The notes beneath the pieces are model-generated. The model saw only the letters and a program-made list of their open reading frames with translations. It did not search any database and had not been told where the DNA came from. The translations under genes were made by a program, and so were the position numbers. Of a stretch of DNA of 64,000 nt, positions 59,136 through 64,000 are shown one piece after another (position 1 is the first letter of the stretch; each line of letters starts with the position of its first letter). The DNA is from Solanum dulcamara (taxonomy: Eukaryota; Streptophyta; Magnoliopsida; Solanales; Solanaceae), in the NCBI RefSeq assembly GCF_947179165.1, contig NC_077243.1:49058501-49122500 (forward strand), in the 5' to 3' direction.

Positions 59136-62100
59136 TGTCACGACCCAACCCCATAGGCCGCGACTGGGGTCCGTCCTGGACCCCCCGTACACATATCTAT
59201 TAGCTGAGGTCACATTGAATCGTAAATAAGACAATATCATGTAACAGAGCCCCACTGGGCGATAACATTTTCATAAACTGTAGCCCTTTTTGTTTGTATC
59301 ACAATATGACAGGGCACACAAGCCGACAAGGCTGCCATAACATAATAACATACATCATATATCATGTAGACCCAACTGAATCAAACTGACATACACAACC
59401 CACATATACATGTCTGCAAACCTCTAAACATATAAATGACAACATATGGCGGGACAGAGCCCCCGCCGTACCCCTGAATGGATGAAATAGTTTTTATACA
59501 TCTGTGGACAGTATCAAACACTAGGCCCCGATACAATGGAGCCTCTTCCAACTGAGCTGCATGGAATTCTAAGCTGACGGACTTCAGAAATCTGTATCTA
59601 TACCTACGGGCATGAACGCAGCCCCTCGATAAAGAGGGTCAGTACGATATATGTACTGAGTATGTAAAACATAATATAATACAACTGGAAGCATATCTGA
59701 GATAGAGAAACATGGGATAAGATATTAATTCAGAAACCTATACCTGTACTTTGTGAATTACAAAAACATGCATGTTCGAGTCATATCATATAGCCGGCCC
59801 TTTCGGGGGTCCGGTGAATCACCTCTGTAAAAACCATCATGGCCCCAGTGCCATCACCACCTTATTACAACACATCATCATATATCTATACACGTATCCT
59901 GGCCCTCTATGACGGACTTAGGGAATAATGCAGTGAACTGTGCACGAGAACATATTCTGGCCCGGGACTCAGGGAAAGAAGTGTTACAATATATACGAGT
60001 AGAGTAGTGAGTAACTATATACAATTTAAATCATTATCAGAGACTCGACAGAATAAGAAAGTTAAGCTTTTATTTGAGAACCCAAGTAATGGTGTAGTCA
60101 TCTCGAGTGTCCCTTCAATGCCATTATGGGTTGTCTCAAAGGTAATCTCGGAGGCCCTGGACATGTATTAACATAGGGCCAAATCATTTTTTGAATCAGA
60201 AACACTTATTACCTTATAGTCCTTAGGTTGTAGAGCCTGTACATTTGTTACCTCTTTAACGTATAAAAGTTTCCGGGGAAAGTAGTTCAACTACTATAGG
60301 AGTTTAATATTTAGAAGTAATTAAGAGATGTTTAAGAATGGAGTTACCTTGGAGCTTAGATCAGATTCAACTTACAACTAAGACAAGGACATGCCCTACA
60401 AGAAGAAAGAGAATAAGATCTATATAGTCTGTACTTTCCTTCAGATGATCTTCATATACATATTTTGTACCCGGCCCTTCACGGAGCTCGGTGAGCCACT
60501 ATGGCATTGTAACCTCATTTTCGTATCAAATACATCTTAATGAAAATGAGAGATAGCTTCCCATACATTACATTCTGATACATAGAAGCCCTACTAGGCA
60601 ATACTTAATCTTCACAGGAACTCTAATACTGAACAGTGGATAGGGGTTATGAGGTGTACTCGGAATTCTGGGAATGGAATTATCCCCGCACTTTATATAT
60701 AATTCACTTAAGGCTAAACATTGCCAAAAGGAAAGAAAGATAGCTGTACGAACTTATACCAAAACATGCCAAGAGAAAGCTTTACATACCTTGTCTGAAT
60801 TATTCCTTATCCTGCTTGCCTCGTCGTCCTTTGAACCTATTCAACATGAAAGTAGTATGAATATCAACGCCTTTTACTTTCCATCACCCTAGGTTACATC
60901 TTAGTATTAATAGAATCTATTTCCTTAGTCATTTTCCCGACTAGTTCTGTTATTCGCTAAGGCGTCGACGAAAATTGGGCAGCACCTCCCCTATAATGTG
61001 CCCTATCCAAATTTCCAATTAGGTCCCTAAGACCTACAGCCAACCAATAACAACCTGCATCAATTTGGACCAACAATATACAACATAAACTCCAAACGAC
61101 TTATTCAAAGATACAGTAGCACAATAGGGCGTCTAGCCTTTATTTTGTAATGTCTTTCATTATACCTAATGAGGGGTCGTGTGGATTCAACTAGCAGCAC
61201 CCTAACCCACATTAGAACATATTTAGGCCCTGAAACAACACATCAAACCCCTGCAGCAGCACCTCACACGAACAACACTATCCTTCGACGACAATTTAAC
61301 TATAGCGATTCCAATTTAGTTTATTTCGAACATCGAGCATTTCTACGACATTCTTAAACTTCCAGCAGCATACAAGGGGTGTAATACACCATATAACAAT
61401 ACCATAAACTCCAATTTAAAAGGAAAGGTCTTACCTTACGTTAAACTTATCAAACTCGCCAAAACTATCCAAAATGTGAAATCTGGACAGCCCACTGTCT
61501 TATATTGTCGCTTAGTTTCGGAGGGGTAATTGAGGGAAATAGAATTTGTATCCTCAATGAAAGTTATAGACATGTGTATCAAGGTCGCAAAAAATTTTGA
61601 ATTACCCCTACAACAATTTTGTACGAAAATATATAACCGAAACACCAACAACAGTCCGTGTAAGATTTCCAAAACCAAAATCTGGGCAGTACCTCCTCTA
61701 CACTTCATCACCCTTTTTCGAGCTGATAAACGTAAAACTGGATTTTGGAGTCTAAATGAAAGTTATAGAACTATGAAATAAATTTCCTAAACATATTTAA
61801 TCACCCATAACGAAGCTATACACAAGAAGTTATACCAATATTACTAATCATTGTCCCTTCCAAAAACGGGTTTGTTAACTAGCATTTTCTCTTTAAGTTT
61901 CTCTTAGTTTTCCAAGTGTAGAACTGAAAATATAGTTCCGTAAGCATCGTAATATACATATATACACCTCCACATATTTTAGGAACGTCGTATATAATTA
62001 ATTCACGGAGAGAAAATTGAGAAACTTACCTTTAAACTTCAAACGCCATGGCTGCCTCCCTATCTCTCTTTCTCACGTTTTTTCTCTATGTTGGCTGATG

Positions 62101-62697
62101 TTGTTTTGATGAACAATTGAAGTATATGATCTATATCAATATGTATATGTGGCTTTAGGGTGTGACACATGTCAGCCCCAAGAGGTGACATGTGTCCAGC
62201 CCCTATTGGGCCACCGCACCTACATGTTCAAGGAGGGGCTGCCATGTGGTAGTGGGGCCTACCTCCCCCAAGCAGGTGGGTCACCTACTTGACCCCAAGC
62301 AGGTGGGTCACCTGCCTTCTTAGGTGCTGCCACGTGTCACCCTCCCATTGGCTTCCCCGCGAATTTTTTTTTCTTTTCCTCGTGGGTTCGTAATCTCGTC
62401 TCACTTTAAGAGCCTATGAAATCCTTGCTACGCAAGCTTGGTATGTAATCAAGTAAATCATGTATGTACGACTTCTAACTTAGTAGTTTACGTAGATAAG
62501 TCGAGTCCTATGACTCGTTACTTGGCCTCCAACTCCTTCCGACTTCTCTTGACCCTATTTCCAATCTTCCCTACCATGGGGTGTCCCATTCTCCCTTCTT
62601 TAGAGCCGTTTGATAGTGTCGTAGCATATCCGTCTCACATGATAATGTCCAAGGAACTTATGAGACATTCCGAGTTTAAAAAGGGTGGGGTGTAACA
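59136..62697 (-). repeat. Element H 5' LTR
   Basis: 3,562 bp from TGTCACGACCCAACCCC to GGGGTGTAACA. Near-identical to 48822-52387. On the minus strand it carries CACGTG or CATGTG motifs at 62165-62195, direct AGCAGGTGGGTCACCT units at 62271-62310, and a short leader with ATGGC and AGGTAAGTTTCTC (62030-62060). Confidence 0.93.
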
Positions 62698-64000
62698 ATA
62701 AGTCAAATCCTCTTCAACACTCACATCTTCTAATGGTACAATGGAATTCGATTCACCCACAAAATTTATCAACATAGATACATGAAACATCAAGTGAGCC
62801 ATAGCTAACTCATATGGCAAATCTAACTCATAAGCCACTTTGCCAATATGCCTCAATATCTTATAAGGTCAAAAATATCTAGGAATCAATTTCCCTTTCT
62901 TACCAAAACCCATTAAATCCTTCACGGGTGTAACCTTCAAATAGACCCAATCATCCACCTCAAATTCATTGTATCTTTTCCTAACATCAGAATATGAATT
63001 TTGATGATTTTTAGCCATCTTCAACATCTCCTTCGTGAGTCTCACCTTTTCCATAGCATCTATTACCAAATTTGAAACAATCAAGGCCATCTCACCTACT
63101 TTAAACCATCCTACCAAGGATCTACACTTTCTTCCATACAATGCTTCAAAATAAGCCATTTGGATGCTAGAGTGATAAATATTATTGTAGGCAAACTCAA
63201 TGAATGGAAAATTCTCATCCTAACTTCCCAAAATTAAATCACATACACAATCAACATATCCTCTAAAGTTGGAATCGTCCTTTCGACTTGACCATCGGTT
63301 TGAGGATGGAAAGCAGTACTTTGAATTTTGTATCAAGACCCTTTTGAAATGACTTACAAAAATGTGAAGTAAATTAACTACCTCGATCTGATATAATGAA
63401 CAATGGAACACCATTTAGTCTTACCAACTCACGGATATACAACTTAGCATAATATTCATCACCATAAGGAATCTTAACTAGTAGAAAATGAGGCAACTTA
63501 TTTATTCGATCCACAACAATCCAAATGGAATTATATTGTTTCTCAGTATGAGGAAAACCCGTTAGAAAGTTCATATTCACATCTTCCCACTTCCAAATAG
63601 GAATTTTAATGTCTTGAGCCAAATCTGCTGGTTTTTGATGCTCAACTTTAATTTGTTGGAAATTTGGACACCTAGCCATGACCTACACTATATCCTTCTT
63701 CATACCATTCCACCAATATACTTTCCTCAAATAACGATACATGTTGGTGGATCCTGGATGAATTGAATACCGTAAACTATGGGCCTTATCTAATATCAAC
63801 TCTCTCAAATCATCAACATTAGGCACACACAACTAGCCTTGATAATGCAATACACTATCTCCCCATTAGAAGAAAAACTCAATGCCTTTTTCAGAAACTG
63901 ATTTCTTTAATTCAACCAATATTGGATCATTATCTTGCTTAGCCTTGACATTTGCTATAAGAGATGATTTTGAACCATTTTGAATAAGGATACCTCCTTT
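62698..64000 (-). pseudogene. Integrase relic of element G (right part, continues beyond the window)
   Basis: Read leftward from 64000 on the minus strand. The HHCC region has HSLRYSIHPG near 63770 and MARCPNFQQIK near 63670, the last Cys being Phe. The core start has VNMNFLTGFP, where the first catalytic Asp is Asn, and PLFIISDRGS keeps the second Asp (near 63380). The C-terminal part at 62869-63159 (YNEFEVDDWVYLKVTPVKDL, FGKKGKLIPRYF) and 62698-62856 ([26 protein letters not shown]) leads to the break by element H. Stops lie between these stretches. Integrase would have catalysed strand transfer of the DNA copy; this one cannot. Confidence 0.87.

Larger units (their letters stand above)
48822..62697 (-). 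mobile_element. Element H: large-LTR non-autonomous element, complete, with a nested solo LTR
   Basis: LTR (48822-52387), polypurine tract, interior, primer site and LTR (59136-62697), with perfect duplication ATAAG on both sides (48817-48821, 62698-62702). Both LTRs are about 3.56 kb. In about 365 bp compared by eye (51195-51560 vs 61505-61870) I count about 14 differences, close to 4%, mostly transitions. This is the youngest and most complete member of the family here. Without the nested solo LTR the interior is about 3.2 kb and encodes no gag or RT, only an integrase tail relic, a 5S-like segment and one unknown frame. Confidence 0.93.
47520..64000 (-). mobile_element. Element G: minus-strand chromovirus-like gypsy element, right end outside the window
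   Basis: A left (3') LTR of about 0.9 kb (47520-48427), then integrase reading leftward: the C-terminal end at 48640-48821 and the remainder at 62698-64000, separated by element H. The wording is close to element F's integrase. The left boundary is uncertain by about 20 bp; TG at 47519-47520 is the likely LTR end. Confidence 0.8.

Overview
This window looks like pericentromeric or otherwise repeat-rich heterochromatin of a flowering plant. LTR style, 5S-type sequence and chromovirus-like coding relics suggest Solanaceae, but that assignment is from recognition, not a search. I found no host protein gene, tRNA gene or intact rRNA gene. Essentially all 64 kb is LTR-retrotransposon DNA of the Ty3/gypsy order in nested, broken and rearranged copies. 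I name the elements A to H for this report.

Layout. Element A (minus strand, 1-11643, left end outside the window) has about 3.5-kb LTRs, relics of gag and of the integrase C-terminus, a 5S-rRNA-like segment and no reverse transcriptase. Its left LTR carries a foreign 2.1-kb solo LTR (1753-3838, duplication TGCTG). A sits inside the left LTR of element B (minus, 11644-20041), the most complete gypsy copy: degraded gag, protease, RT, RNase H and integrase ends. Element C (plus, 20345 to about 25317) keeps one LTR, a primer binding site and a short non-coding interior, then runs into an oppositely oriented LTR fragment (to 27437). Element D (minus, 27438-39816) has a non-coding interior with a 5S-like segment and a small acidic ORF relic. 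Its right LTR is split by a 5.1-kb LTR block (33614-38725, duplication AGAAA) that holds a 15 x 41-bp minisatellite and inverted LTR pieces. Element F (plus, 39817 to about 47500) is a decayed chromovirus-like element interrupted in integrase by a 3,556-bp solo LTR (43688-47243, duplication GTATT). Element G (minus, about 47520 to beyond 64000) is a related chromovirus-like copy. Its integrase is interrupted by element H (minus, 48822-62697, duplication ATAAG). H is itself interrupted by a solo LTR (53442-56958, duplication AGAAT) placed exactly inside H's 5S-like segment.

How the pieces relate. A, C, D, H and the solo LTRs at 43688 and 53442 share one LTR family: 5' end TGTTACACCCC, 3' end GGGTTGGGTCGTGACA, initiator-Met-tRNA-type primer site, G-box/TATA promoter region and several conserved hairpins. 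B has related LTR ends plus polymerase coding, so B-like elements are the plausible source of enzymes for the RT-less A, D and H. The most interesting content is this large-LTR, apparently non-autonomous family that carries a captured 5S rRNA segment in its interior, in opposite orientations in different copies.
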